From Bradyrhizobiaceae bacterium (GTDB taxonomy: Bacteria; Pseudomonadota; Alphaproteobacteria; Rhizobiales; Xanthobacteraceae), in assembly GCA_003963145.1 (NCBI GenBank), contig RXJJ01000009.1, positions 255,749-319,748 on the forward strand: a stretch of DNA of 64,000 bases. Direction: 5' to 3'. The notes under the pieces are model-generated. The model was not told the DNA's origin, ran no database searches, and worked only from the letters and a program-made list of their open reading frames with translations. How positions within the stretch are numbered: position 1 is the first letter of the stretch; each line of letters begins with the position of its first letter. Positions 8,951-17,944 of this stretch are shown in pieces. The position numbers and the translations under genes are program-made.

Positions 8951-10471
8951 TTGCCTACGCGTATATTGATAGCCGACGACGACGCGATTCAGCGCCGTCT
9001 GGTCGAAAACATGGTGCAGCGTTGCGGTTATGAGGCGGTTGCGGTCGACAGCGGCGATGCGGCCATCGCGGCCCTCATCGATACAGGCGCGCAGGCGATC
9101 GACGCCGTGGTGCTCGATCTGGTGATGCCGGGCCTCGATGGGCTCGGCGTTCTTGCAAAAATGCGCGAACTTGGGCTGACGGTCCCCGTCATCGTGCAGA
9201 CCGCGCATGGCGGCATCGACAACGTCGTTTCGGCGATGCGTGCAGGCGCGCAAGATTTTGTAGTCAAGCCGGTCGGAGTCGAGCGGCTTCAGGTGAGCCT
9301 GCGCAACGCGCTCGATGCCAGTGCCCTGAAGGGCGAATTGCAGCGCATCCGTCATAGCCGCGAAGGCCGGCTCACCTTCAGGGATATCGTGACCCGGTCC
9401 GACGCGATGGCCAATGTGATCGCGGCGGGCAAGAAGGCGGCAGCGTCGGCCATACCGGTTCTGATCGAAGGCGAGTCGGGCGTCGGCAAGGAATTGATCG
9501 CGCGCGCCATCCACGGCTCATCCGAGCGTAGCAGCAAACCTTTCGTGACCGTCAATTGCGGGGCGATCCCGGACAATCTCGTCGAGTCGATCCTGTTCGG
9601 CCACGAGAAGGGCGCGTTCACCGGCGCCACCGAGCGTCACGCGGGCAAGTTCGTCGAAGCCAGCGGCGGTACGCTGTTTCTCGACGAAGTCGGCGAGCTT
9701 CCGCTGGCCGCGCAGGTCAAGCTTCTGCGCGCTGTGCAGCAGGGCGAGGTCGAGGCGGTCGGCGGGCGTAAACCCGTGAAGGTCGATGTCCGCATTATTT
9801 CCGCCACCAACCGGAACCTGCTCAACCACGTCAAGCAGGGACATTTCCGCGAGGACCTGTTCTACCGCCTTCACGTGCTGCCTTTGACCGTGCCGCCCCT
9901 GCGCGCGCGGCGCGAGGACATTCCGCATTTGCTGCGCCATTTCCTGGCGCGGTTCTGCGCCGAGGAAAACCGGTCCATCTCCCGGATCAGCGGCGATGCG
10001 ATGAACCTTCTCACAAGGGCCGAATGGCCGGGCAATGTGCGCCAGCTCGAAAATGCGGTCTATCGCGCAGTGGTCATGAGCGAAGGCGACGAGTTGCGCC
10101 CTGCTGACTTTCCGCTGACCGCGATGCAAGCTTCGGCCGATGAAGGCGGCATGAGGGAACCTCTTGCTGTAAATCCGGTGCCGTCCCTGCTGCCGACGTT
10201 GACGGTAACTGAGTATGACGTCCCGATCGTTCCGGCCACGCCCGGCCGGCACTTTGCCCCGGGACATGGCCATTTGAATATGCTCGGCGGCGATGAGGAG
10301 GTTCGGCCCCTGGAAGAAATGGAGGCCGAGATCATCCGCTTTGCGATCGCGCATTATCGCGGTCAGATGTCGGAGGTGGCCCGGCGGCTGAAAATCGGCC
10401 GCTCAACCCTCTACCGGAAACTCGAGGAATCCTCCACAGAGGATGCCGATACCCCTCAAGGTAAGGCCTGA
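8951..10471 (+). CDS. Sigma-54-dependent response regulator, TacA-like (NtrC family)
   Basis: A 506-residue activator of sigma-54 promoters. Residues 1-120 are a receiver domain (IADDD acidic pocket, phosphoacceptor Asp in VLDLVMPG, Lys in VVKP). Residues about 145-380 are the AAA+ domain with Walker A GESGVGKE, the sigma-54 contact motif GAFTGA and Walker B GTLFLDE. A linker leads to a Fis-type helix-turn-helix at the end ([16 protein letters not shown]). Start is TTG at 8951 with an AGGAG site. The receiver resembles Caulobacter TacA (D-x-x-Q-R-R and GGID-x-V-V-x-AM-x-AGAQDF), a stalk and cell-cycle regulator under CtrA control, and a CtrA-type box precedes this gene. No kinase gene is adjacent. 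Orthology to TacA is probable, not proved. Confidence 0.88.
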   Translation: MPTRILIADDDAIQRRLVENMVQRCGYEAVAVDSGDAAIAALIDTGAQAIDAVVLDLVMPGLDGLGVLAKMRELGLTVPVIVQTAHGGIDNVVSAMRAGAQDFVVKPVGVERLQVSLRNALDASALKGELQRIRHSREGRLTFRDIVTRSDAMANVIAAGKKAAASAIPVLIEGESGVGKELIARAIHGSSERSSKPFVTVNCGAIPDNLVESILFGHEKGAFTGATERHAGKFVEASGGTLFLDEVGELPLAAQVKLLRAVQQGEVEAVGGRKPVKVDVRIISATNRNLLNHVKQGHFREDLFYRLHVLPLTVPPLRARREDIPHLLRHFLARFCAEENRSISRISGDAMNLLTRAEWPGNVRQLENAVYRAVVMSEGDELRPADFPLTAMQASADEGGMREPLAVNPVPSLLPTLTVTEYDVPIVPATPGRHFAPGHGHLNMLGGDEEVRPLEEMEAEIIRFAIAHYRGQMSEVARRLKIGRSTLYRKLEESSTEDADTPQGKA

Positions 10472-10837
10472 GGGAACCGGTCGGTTTGGCTCCAGAAATC
10501 GCCGTGACCGGGTTGAACCGTGGCCTGTCAGTGACAGACTGAAAGAAACTGCGGCCCGGACACGTAATGCGTTGCAACAGGCCATAATTGTGGTCAGTTT
10601 CGCGTGACTAAATCACGCGCAGCTAGGCGCATCGCGGAAGCGCGTGTATCGTTCCGTGGAATCGTCCGAAGGTGGATGGTCAGCGCGGAATAGGCAAGCG
10701 CAATGCGTCACTTGGGGCCGTTGGTATTTCGGAGCCCAAGTCCTGGCTGGACGCTTTTGCCGGTTCGTCCGCAATGGCTTTCCGCAAATCCAATACGCTG
10801 TTTCATGCTGAAGCAGCATCGCCCAAGGGGTGTGAGA
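10472..10837. other. Intergenic region before the L,D-transpeptidase gene
   Basis: About 365 bases without a convincing gene. It contains a perfect 13-bp palindrome at 10525-10537 (CTGTCA-G-TGACAG). The transpeptidase frame is open from 10703, but there is no signal-peptide start there. No sigma-54 -24/-12 element was recognised. It probably holds the transpeptidase promoter. Confidence 0.5.
10525..10537. promoter_or_regulatory. 13-bp palindrome, possible operator
   Basis: CTGTCA-G-TGACAG is perfectly symmetric. It lies about 310 bases upstream of the chosen transpeptidase start. No known regulator is recognised for it, and a chance origin is possible. Confidence 0.3.
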
Positions 10838-12922
10838 ATGCGTGACTTTTCGACTGGCCGTACCGGCTATGATCGCCTGCTGGCCGCTGTTGCTGCAACC
10901 TTTTTGATGACTGGCGCTGCGGTCGCCCAGAGCGAGCCGGTCAAGGCTCCGGATGCTGCGAAGGCTCCGGATGCTGCGGCCATCAGTGCCGCCGTGCCGG
11001 TGCCGGAGCCAGCGAACGTTCCCCCGCCGAGCGCCGCCGAGATCAAGGCCGACGACTTCAAGGCGGAGGCCGCGAAGGCTGCGGGCGTGCAGAAGTCCGA
11101 TGCGCCCAAAACCGCCGATGCCCCGAAGGCGGAGGCTCCCGCCGCCACCACTGCGGCAGCCCCGGCTGCTGCCCCCGCAACCGCGACCGCCGCAGCTCCC
11201 GACGCGCCGGCTACTCCTGTTGTCGCCGATCTCAGCCCGTTCGGCGAAAAGCTGCGCGATCTTATCGCGGCCAAAGGCGCCAAATATTTCGACCGCAAGG
11301 TCGAGCGTGCGGCTGTCGAGGCCTTCTACAAGGATCGCAACTACGCCGCCCTCTGGATCGATGGCTCGGCTCCCACGGCCCGCGCGACCAGCGCGGCCAG
11401 CCGCCTGAAGGACGCCGAAGCCGATGGCCTCAATCCCAAGGACTATCCGATCCCCGATTTCGCCGCTGCTGCGACCCCCGACGCGCAGGCCGAAGCCGAA
11501 TTGCAGCTGACCGAAAGCGTGCTCGACTTCGCCCGCCACCTGCAGAGCGGACGCATGCACTGGTCGCAGGTGAGCGGAGATATTCTTTATCCCGACCACT
11601 ATCCCGATCCGACCGAGGTTCTCATCAACGTGTCGACCGCACGCAACGTCGCGGATGCGCTCGAGACCTACAGCCCGCCCCACAAGCTCTACAAGGAGCT
11701 GAAGGCCAAGCTCGCCGAACTGCGCGGTGTCGGTGAGGATGCCGCGAAGAAGATCGAGGAAGGCGACACGCTCAAGTTCATCAAGCCGACGAAGAAAACC
11801 CCCGAACCGGTCGTGATGGAAGATTCGCGCGTGCCGATGCTGCGCGCCAAGCTCGGCGTCGAGAATCCCGACGACACCCATTACGATGTTGCGGTTGCCG
11901 ACGCCGTCCGCAAATTCCAGGCGGGCAACGGCCTCAAGGCCACCGGCAATCTCGACAACGCGACCGTCCGCGCGATCAACGGCCCCAAGAGCGAACGCCA
12001 GATCGACATCGTCCGCGTCAACATGGAGCGCTGGCGCTGGCTGCCGCGTGAACTCGGCGTTCCCGCGCTGGGCGACGCCTATGTGATCCTCAATATTCCG
12101 GATTACACGCTGAAGGTGATGCAGAACGGTCAGCAGGTCTGGACCACGCGCGTCGTCACCGGCCAGCCGGGCGAACACGCCACGCCGCTCCTGACCGAAA
12201 CGATGAAGTACATCACCGTCAACCCGACCTGGAATGTGCCGCCCTCGATCATTTACAAGGAATACCTGCCGGCGATGCAGCAGGATCCGACCGTGCTCCA
12301 GCGCATGGGCCTGAAGTTCGAGCGCAACAGCGACGGCAGCATCCACATCTCGCAGCCGCCGGGCGAAGGCAACGCGCTGGGCCGCATCCGCTTCAACTTC
12401 CCGAACAAGTTCCTCGTCTATCAGCACGACACGCCGGACAAGTACCTGTTCGCCAAGGAAGACCGCGCCTACAGCCATGGCTGCATGCGCGTGCAGTATC
12501 CGGATCAGTACGCTGCCACCTTGCTCGGCATCGCATTGCCTCAGGAAAATTACACCCCTGAGAAAATCCGGGCGATGTACGGCCGCGGTGAGGTCAACAT
12601 CAATTTCCCGACCCCGATCCCGGTCAATATCACCTACCAGACCGCGTTTGTGGACGATGCCGGCAAGCTGCAATTCCGCAAGGACGTCTATGGCCGCGAT
12701 GCCCAGATGATCGCCCTGCTCAAGAACCAGAGCGGCAAGAATCTGGAAACCGTGGTGGCGCACGCCCAGCCGAGCTATTCGAAGCCGGCCAATGTCCGCC
12801 TGCCGACCGAGCAGACCTATGCCAATTCCGGCCAAAACTTCTTCGAACGGCTGTTCGGCTTCGGCCAGCCGCAGCAGCCCCCGCCGATGCCGGTTCAGGT
12901 TCGCCGCCGGGCGCAGCAATAG
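10838..12922 (+). CDS. Murein L,D-transpeptidase (YcbB/LdtD type)
   Basis: A periplasmic peptidoglycan cross-linking enzyme of the YkuD family with the larger YcbB scaffold, 694 residues. ATG 10838 begins a signal peptide (MRDFSTGRTGYDRLLAAVAA to VAQ). Next comes an Ala/Pro/Lys-rich linker to about residue 125, the scaffold domain, a peptidoglycan-binding segment around residues 325-385 (VADAVRKFQAGNGLKATGNL) and the catalytic domain. The catalytic motif YSHGCMRV places the nucleophile at Cys549. An upstream in-frame ATG at 10805 is less likely because it would put charged residues before the signal peptide. A strong terminator follows. Confidence 0.93.
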   Translation: MRDFSTGRTGYDRLLAAVAATFLMTGAAVAQSEPVKAPDAAKAPDAAAISAAVPVPEPANVPPPSAAEIKADDFKAEAAKAAGVQKSDAPKTADAPKAEAPAATTAAAPAAAPATATAAAPDAPATPVVADLSPFGEKLRDLIAAKGAKYFDRKVERAAVEAFYKDRNYAALWIDGSAPTARATSAASRLKDAEADGLNPKDYPIPDFAAAATPDAQAEAELQLTESVLDFARHLQSGRMHWSQVSGDILYPDHYPDPTEVLINVSTARNVADALETYSPPHKLYKELKAKLAELRGVGEDAAKKIEEGDTLKFIKPTKKTPEPVVMEDSRVPMLRAKLGVENPDDTHYDVAVADAVRKFQAGNGLKATGNLDNATVRAINGPKSERQIDIVRVNMERWRWLPRELGVPALGDAYVILNIPDYTLKVMQNGQQVWTTRVVTGQPGEHATPLLTETMKYITVNPTWNVPPSIIYKEYLPAMQQDPTVLQRMGLKFERNSDGSIHISQPPGEGNALGRIRFNFPNKFLVYQHDTPDKYLFAKEDRAYSHGCMRVQYPDQYAATLLGIALPQENYTPEKIRAMYGRGEVNINFPTPIPVNITYQTAFVDDAGKLQFRKDVYGRDAQMIALLKNQSGKNLETVVAHAQPSYSKPANVRLPTEQTYANSGQNFFERLFGFGQPQQPPPMPVQVRRRAQQ
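10943..10978 (+). repeat. Two perfect 18-bp tandem copies in the transpeptidase linker
   Basis: The unit AAGGCTCCGGATGCTGCG occurs twice without a mismatch and encodes KAPDAA-KAPDAA directly after the signal peptide. It is a candidate site for slip-strand length change that would only alter linker length. Confidence 0.85.
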
Positions 12923-12972
12923 GCATTTTTGCTGATTTGCGAATGGCTTAAGCTGCCGACGATGTCAGAAAC

Positions 12973-13002
12973 AAAGGGCCCCGCCAGCGCGGGGCCCTTT
13001 TT
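12973..13002 (+). terminator. Rho-independent terminator after the L,D-transpeptidase gene
   Basis: A 12-bp perfect stem (12973-12984 with 12989-13000), a CAGC loop, GC-rich inner pairs and a T-run. It is symmetric, but it lies 50 bases after the transpeptidase stop and the next gene starts at 13197 on the same strand, so it separates the two. Confidence 0.9.
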
Positions 13003-13196
13003 CATTAACCACAAGGCTTCAGAAACTCTGCCCGGCGGCCATTTTTTGCCACAGTCCGCCCGTTAGCTTACCGTTCTGTAATGGGGACGGAACGTCAATT
13101 TCCGTTAACCGGCACTCGTTAAAACTGATTCACTTTTCTCCGCTGCGTGGGGTAGCGGGGGGCGCATCCTGAATGGTTTAGCCGACGGGATAATAA

Positions 13197-14834
13197 GTGG
13201 CGGGTATACCAAGCAGATTTAGGCTCAAGCCGATGCGGCGTCGTACTTTACGACACCGCGCTCATGCGACACGCTTGGGTCTGGCGACCCTGCTCGTATT
13301 CGCCGGCGCCGGGTCCGTGCACGACGCCTCGGCCTATGGTGATACCCGCACCCTCTCGTTCCATCACACCCATTCCGGCGAAGACCTCACCGTCACCTTC
13401 AAGCGCAACGGGCGCTACGATGAAGAGGCGCTGAAAACCCTCAATCACTATCTGCGTGACTGGCGGACCCAGGATCAGACAGTGATGGATCGCCATCTGT
13501 TCGATATCCTCTGGGAAGTTTACCGCGACGTCGACGGCAAGCAGCCGATCCAGATCATTTCCTCCTATCGCTCGCCCGCAACCAACGCGATGCTGCGCCA
13601 CCGCTCGGCGCATTCAGGCGTCGCGCGCTTCAGCCAGCACATGCTCGGCCACGCGATGGACTTTTTCATTCCCGGTGTGCCGCTGGAGCAGATCCGTTTC
13701 GCGGGCCTTCGCCTGCAGCGCGGCGGCGTCGGTTTCTATCCGACGTCGGGTTCGCCCTTTGTGCATCTCGACACCGGCAATGTACGCCACTGGCCGCGCA
13801 TGACTCACGACCAACTCGTGCGCCTGTTCCCCGATGGCAAGACCGTCCTGATTCCGTCCGACGGCAAACCGCTTCCGGGCTACGAACTCGCGATGGCTGA
13901 AATACAGAGCCGCAAGGGCGACGAGGCGACCATCGCCAGCAAGCCCAGCCTGTTCGCGGGCCTGTTCCGCAGCAAACAGGCCGATGACGACGATGAGAGC
14001 GCCCCTGCCGCATCGCCAGACCCTGCAAAAGATCCCGCCAAGCCCAGCCTGATCGCCTCGGCGGCCGCGAAGGTGAAAGAGAAGCTCGCCGAAGCGGTGC
14101 CGCTGCCTCGCGCTAAGCCGGTGCGCACCGCGACCTATCAGGTTGCCTCCGCAGCGCCGCAGGACACAGCGATCAAGGCGCAGCCCGCGTCATTTATATC
14201 CGCGGCGCCAGCCGATGTGCCGCGCGCACCGACTGCGTCCGACATCATCAACGCACGTATCGCCTGGGATGATTCCTCCGCAACGCCCAAGCAGGCCACG
14301 CCGCAGCAGATCGCCGCCCTTGCCGCACGTCGCGCAAATCTCGCCGATCCGGCATCGACGGCCAGCCTGCCGAAGAACGTCGCCAATGCGATGGCCTATG
14401 CGGCGCCGGCTACCCTGCTCGACCGGACCAAGGTCGTGGCCGCCAGCGCGCCTATCCCCGTGGGCTCGCATATCGGCTCGATCATTTCCAACCCGATGTC
14501 GGTCAACATCAAAACCATTGTCGCCAAGGCGCTGCCCGGCCGGCAAAGCACCCTGACGACAATGGCGCGAGTTGCCTCGTCACCGCAGATGAATGACATC
14601 TGGCTGCGCGCGATGATCCTTACTCCCGATGTCAGCGGAGTATTGTCCGTCTCGGTGCTGGCCGATCAGGACATGACCGTGATGAGCGCGCATTTCGTCA
14701 AGCCGGCGCAAACCGTGACGATGACGTTCTCCGAAGATCCTTCGATGGGCCTGCCCTGTGACCACTTCACAGGCTCGGCCATCGCCACGCTGGCGATGAC
14801 CTCTTTCGATCAGCAAACCGCCGAAATGCGCTGA
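13197..14834 (+). CDS. DUF882 / peptidase M15-like envelope protein (YcbK-related)
   Basis: A 545-residue exported protein. Residues about 45-215 form the DUF882/M15 domain of YcbK-type murein endopeptidase-like proteins. The zinc-site pattern is present: SQHMLGHAMDFF (H and D ligands) and FVHLDTGNVRHWPR (third His). The start used is GTG 13197; ATG 13233 would give a similar export signal, with the hydrophobic stretch LGLATLLVFAGAGSV. The C-terminal 300 residues are Ala/Pro-rich and not recognised. Coming after an L,D-transpeptidase on the same strand, it suggests a cell-wall maturation locus, though a terminator lies between them. Enzymatic activity is inferred from the ligands. Confidence 0.85.
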   Translation: MAGIPSRFRLKPMRRRTLRHRAHATRLGLATLLVFAGAGSVHDASAYGDTRTLSFHHTHSGEDLTVTFKRNGRYDEEALKTLNHYLRDWRTQDQTVMDRHLFDILWEVYRDVDGKQPIQIISSYRSPATNAMLRHRSAHSGVARFSQHMLGHAMDFFIPGVPLEQIRFAGLRLQRGGVGFYPTSGSPFVHLDTGNVRHWPRMTHDQLVRLFPDGKTVLIPSDGKPLPGYELAMAEIQSRKGDEATIASKPSLFAGLFRSKQADDDDESAPAASPDPAKDPAKPSLIASAAAKVKEKLAEAVPLPRAKPVRTATYQVASAAPQDTAIKAQPASFISAAPADVPRAPTASDIINARIAWDDSSATPKQATPQQIAALAARRANLADPASTASLPKNVANAMAYAAPATLLDRTKVVAASAPIPVGSHIGSIISNPMSVNIKTIVAKALPGRQSTLTTMARVASSPQMNDIWLRAMILTPDVSGVLSVSVLADQDMTVMSAHFVKPAQTVTMTFSEDPSMGLPCDHFTGSAIATLAMTSFDQQTAEMR

Positions 14835-14857
14835 CGTCAGTCCGGCGTGCTGTAGCC

Positions 14858-16189
14858 CTAATAGTCGTTTACGTCCCGCGAGTTCAGATCGCGCCCCTTT
14901 GTCTCGGGTGAACATAACAGCGCGACCGTCGAGATCACCGAACAGCCGATCAGCCAGAGCGCGATCAGCCACGGGCTACCCTGCGCATAGGCGACCGCCG
15001 CAGTGGCAATCAATGGCGAAGGACCGCCCGCCACGATAGCAACGAGCTGCGCGCCGATCGACATTCCGGAGTAGCGGACCTGAGGCGGAAAGAATTCCGC
15101 GAAATAGGCCGCCTGCGGCGCATACATCGCGCCCCACCCCACCGACAGCGCCAGCACGATCGCCAGCGTAATCAACGCCGGCTGCCCGGTCTGAATCATC
15201 CAGAAAAATGGAAAGGCGAACAGTCCGGTAAAGATCACTCCCGCCAAGAACACAGGACGGCGGCCGATCTGATCGGTGAGGCCCGCAAAGATCGGTATGG
15301 TAACGATCGTACAGAGCGCGGCGATCACCACCGCGCCAAGAATCGCGTTCTCGCTGACGTGGATGTATTTCGTCGCATAGGTCAGGCTGAACACCGTGAA
15401 GATGAAGAACGAACCGTTTTCAGCGAACCGCGCTCCAATCGTCAACAGCACCATTTTCTTGTTGCTGCGAAAGACTTCGAGAACGGGAAACTTCTTGATC
15501 TCTCCCTTTTCCTCGAGATCCGAGAAGATCGGCGTCTCGTCGATGGCCATCCTGATGAGCATACCGACGGCAACCAGCGCGATGCTGATCAGGAAAGGAA
15601 CCCGCCAGCCCCAGTCGTGGAATTCGTCCGCCGTGAGAAAATTCATCATCGCCATAACGCCGGTCGACAATACCAGTCCCGCCGGAACGCCAAGCTGCGG
15701 CCAGGCGCTGTTCCAGCCCCGGCGATCGGGCGGCGAATGCTCGACAACCATCAGCACCGCTCCGCCCCACTCCCCGCCCAGCGCCAGGCCCTGCGCCACG
15801 CGCAGCAAGGTCAGCAGGATGGGCGCGAGAATTCCGATCTGAGAATAGGTCGGAAGTAGACCGATCAGGAAGGTCGACAGCCCCATGATCGTCAATGTGA
15901 CGATCAGGACGGCACGGCGGCCTATTCGGTCGCCGAAATGACCAAAAATAACTCCACCCAGCGGCCTTGCGATAAAGCCGACAGCGAACGCGCCGAAGGC
16001 CGCCATCGTTCCGATCAGAGGTGTCGATTGCGGAAAGAACAGACTGCCGAAGACCAGCGCCGCGGCAGCGCCATAGATGAAGAAATCATACCATTCAATA
16101 ACAGTGCCGATAAAACTGGACAGGCGGGCCTTTCGCAGCATCGATTCATGATCGACGATCTCGCCGGCACGCGCGTATTGCATGACCAT
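14858..16189 (-). CDS. MFS transporter of the MHS (metabolite:H+ symporter) family, probable haloacid permease
   Basis: A 443-residue inner-membrane symporter with 12 predicted helices. The MHS signatures are GTVIEWYDFFIYG near the N-terminus and the loop 2-3 motif RPLGGVIFGHFGDRIGRR. ATG 16189 has a GGGAGG site at the right distance; an upstream start in the same frame lacks one. It lies 73 bases after the DehI-type dehalogenase gene on the same strand. Known haloacid permeases of Burkholderia (Deh4p and relatives) belong to this superfamily and sit beside dehalogenase genes, so import of 2-haloacids is the likely role. The substrate is inferred from context. Confidence 0.88.
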   Translation of the reverse strand: MVMQYARAGEIVDHESMLRKARLSSFIGTVIEWYDFFIYGAAAALVFGSLFFPQSTPLIGTMAAFGAFAVGFIARPLGGVIFGHFGDRIGRRAVLIVTLTIMGLSTFLIGLLPTYSQIGILAPILLTLLRVAQGLALGGEWGGAVLMVVEHSPPDRRGWNSAWPQLGVPAGLVLSTGVMAMMNFLTADEFHDWGWRVPFLISIALVAVGMLIRMAIDETPIFSDLEEKGEIKKFPVLEVFRSNKKMVLLTIGARFAENGSFFIFTVFSLTYATKYIHVSENAILGAVVIAALCTIVTIPIFAGLTDQIGRRPVFLAGVIFTGLFAFPFFWMIQTGQPALITLAIVLALSVGWGAMYAPQAAYFAEFFPPQVRYSGMSIGAQLVAIVAGGPSPLIATAAVAYAQGSPWLIALWLIGCSVISTVALLCSPETKGRDLNSRDVNDY

Positions 16190-16262
16190 TGCATCCTCCC
16201 TTCGTTTCCCCAAAAGAAGTACGGCGCCAGCTGTTATTTTTTTTGCCGGCGCCGCTAGTCAC

Positions 16263-17168
16263 TCATGTCGTGTACTTGTTCTCCGTTGCATCCTCGGCAT
16301 TGGTGAACGCCTGCTTCAGCCGGATAATCGCAATCGTGATGTCGGCAATGAAGCGGTTGTACATGAAGAGAAGCCCGGTAAGGCCCGCGACCTGCTCGGG
16401 CGACAGCTTGTCGGTCATATCCCGCCATGCGACGCCGCCGACCTTGTCGAAGCCCTTGACGTGCTCCCGCGCAATCCTGCGGATGCGCCGCGCGGTCTCG
16501 TCATACTCGGCTGAAAGCACGACGGGCTGGAGCGAGTCCTTGAGCGCCAGTTCAAGATAATCGGGCCAGCGTCCGAGCACGCGGTAGTCGCTGGCGGGGC
16601 CGTGATGCAGCGAGGCATCGCGGACATCGCGCAGAACGGTCTGGGTGCGCGCATCCGCCTGATCCGGATCGAGCAGGTGGAATTTCTTCACGCCTTTCGG
16701 CAAGCCGTAAGGAATGAGTTCGGCATCGCGGCCCGCCAGCTTCGTGCTGTTCCGGCCGCCTGCATTACGCTCATGCCACGCTTCGTTAAAGGCGGTGATG
16801 AGAATGAGATATTTTGGGTTGCCGTAATTGAGCAGATCGAGCGAAGTCTTCAATTCCTCGATCTCGGCCTCTTTCCATCCCATCGCGAGAAGTTTGGGCG
16901 TCGGGTTCGGCATCACCGGGCCGGGCACGATCGAGTTGAGGCGCACGAGATCGGCGCCATCCTCGGCGTACCATGTGGAGATTTGCGGCTTCAGCGCCGC
17001 CCAGGCCTCCGGGATGAAATTTGGAAACTGCGACATGACGCGAATGCCGAAAGCGACCCACGGCACGCGCAACGTGTTGTGAATGTCCTCGTAGACCTTT
17101 GCCAGGTCACCTGACGCCTGGTGGTGATCGACCTGAGGAAACTTTGCCAGAATTGGCCTGTCTAACAT
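16263..17168 (-). CDS. dehI: 2-haloacid dehalogenase, DehI family (group I)
   Basis: Cofactor-free hydrolase that replaces the halogen of 2-haloalkanoic acids with hydroxide. The 301-residue protein follows Pseudomonas putida PP3 DehI along its whole length. Conserved blocks are TLRVPWVAFG (Trp37), NYGNPKY at 114-120, HHGPASDY at 188-195 with Asp194 at the place of the water-activating Asp, and LLFMYNRFIADITI near the end. DehI is a fused pseudo-dimer, and both halves are intact here. ATG 17168 has an AGGGAGG site. It is followed by an MHS permease and faces a TetR gene across a palindromic operator. DehI enzymes accept D and often L substrates; which applies here is unknown. Confidence 0.9.
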   Translation of the reverse strand: MLDRPILAKFPQVDHHQASGDLAKVYEDIHNTLRVPWVAFGIRVMSQFPNFIPEAWAALKPQISTWYAEDGADLVRLNSIVPGPVMPNPTPKLLAMGWKEAEIEELKTSLDLLNYGNPKYLILITAFNEAWHERNAGGRNSTKLAGRDAELIPYGLPKGVKKFHLLDPDQADARTQTVLRDVRDASLHHGPASDYRVLGRWPDYLELALKDSLQPVVLSAEYDETARRIRRIAREHVKGFDKVGGVAWRDMTDKLSPEQVAGLTGLLFMYNRFIADITIAIIRLKQAFTNAEDATENKYTT

Positions 17169-17186
17169 CGGGGCCTCCCTTTTATG

Positions 17187-17210
17187 ATACGATACCGTAC
17201 CGTATCGTAT
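17187..17210. promoter_or_regulatory. 24-bp palindromic operator between dehI and the TetR gene
   Basis: Arms ATACGATAC and GTATCGTAT surround a 6-base centre with a GTAC core; only one symmetric pair of the 24 bases fails to match. It overlaps the -10 box of the predicted dehI promoter and touches the -35 box of the predicted TetR-gene promoter, the layout expected for a repressor that controls both directions. Confidence 0.85.
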
Positions 17211-17232
17211 TGAAGGTCGCCACGGCTTGCAA
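17204..17232 (-). promoter_or_regulatory. Predicted dehI promoter
   Basis: On the minus strand, TTGCAA (17232-17227), a 17-base spacer and TACGAT (17209-17204); each hexamer matches 4 of 6 consensus bases. The -10 box lies inside the palindromic operator, so repressor binding should block it. Confidence 0.6.
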
Positions 17233-17238
17233 TAATAT
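17210..17238 (+). promoter_or_regulatory. Predicted promoter of the TetR-family gene
   Basis: TTGAAG (17210-17215), a 17-base spacer and TAATAT (17233-17238). It starts at the last base of the palindrome and overlaps the divergent dehI promoter, which suggests autoregulation. Confidence 0.5.
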
Positions 17239-17281
17239 TTTTAGTCAGGGAATCATCATTTGATGGCCTTCAGGTAATTCC

Positions 17282-17911
17282 ATGAGATCGCAGACGAATC
17301 TTCCATCCAGATCCGGCACGCTGAAATCCGGCACGAGAAACCCAACTCCCGGCAGGCCCCGCGATCCGAAGGTGCATGCCGAGATTCTGAAAGCAGCCAG
17401 CGCGATTTTACTGGAGGAAGGCTTTCGCGCGCTGACGATGGAACGTCTGGCTGCGCGCGCGGGTGTTGGGAAAACCAGTGTCTATCGCCGCTGGTCGTCG
17501 CTGTCGGATCTTGTGACCGATCTTCTGGAAGAAGCGAACAACGCCTGGCCGATGCCGCAGAAACAGTGCGACACGATCGAAGAGGACCTGCGAACCCTCT
17601 ACAGGAACTGGATAACCGGCATGTACGGTGCCGGAAAGATCATCCCTGTCCTCATCGCCGAGAGCGTGCAGAATCAGGAACTGGCCAAACTGCTCCACGA
17701 GAAATTCTTCTTGCCGAGACGCCACCTTGCCATGGCCCGAATCGAGCGGGCCAAACAGCGCAAGGAAGTCCCCGCTTCTGTTGATGCGCGAACAGTCGTC
17801 GATCTGCTCATGGGGCGAATGTGGTATCGCTACCTTATCACCGGGGACAAGGTCCGCCTTGAGGATGAGGACAAGGTCGTCTCCATCCTCCTCAAGGGCG
17901 TAACCCCCTAG
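17282..17911 (+). CDS. TetR-family transcriptional regulator of the haloacid operon
   Basis: A 209-residue regulator. The helix-turn-helix lies at about residues 35-80 (ILLEEGFRALTMERLAARAGVGKTSVYRRW), with a normal ligand-binding C-terminal half. A 25-residue basic Ser/Thr/Pro-rich tail precedes the DNA-binding domain. It is divergent from dehI with 113 bases between the starts, and a near-perfect 24-bp palindrome overlaps both predicted promoters, so it most likely represses dehI, the permease and itself until an inducer binds. The inducer is unknown; a haloacid is the natural guess. Known dehI genes elsewhere use sigma-54 activators, so this control would differ. Confidence 0.88.
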   Translation: MRSQTNLPSRSGTLKSGTRNPTPGRPRDPKVHAEILKAASAILLEEGFRALTMERLAARAGVGKTSVYRRWSSLSDLVTDLLEEANNAWPMPQKQCDTIEEDLRTLYRNWITGMYGAGKIIPVLIAESVQNQELAKLLHEKFFLPRRHLAMARIERAKQRKEVPASVDARTVVDLLMGRMWYRYLITGDKVRLEDEDKVVSILLKGVTP

Positions 17912-17944
17912 CCGGCGAAGTCCATCGGGCTAGCGCATGGCCAA

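Noticed and set aside
10613-12919. A 768-codon frame on the minus strand opposite the L,D-transpeptidase gene.
   Set aside because: It is fully antisense to a gene with signal peptide, domains and catalytic motif; its composition is typical of a shadow frame.
13105-13122. TTAA...TTAA pair upstream of the DUF882 gene considered as a second CtrA box.
   Set aside because: The spacing is 10 bases, not the 7 required by the CtrA consensus.
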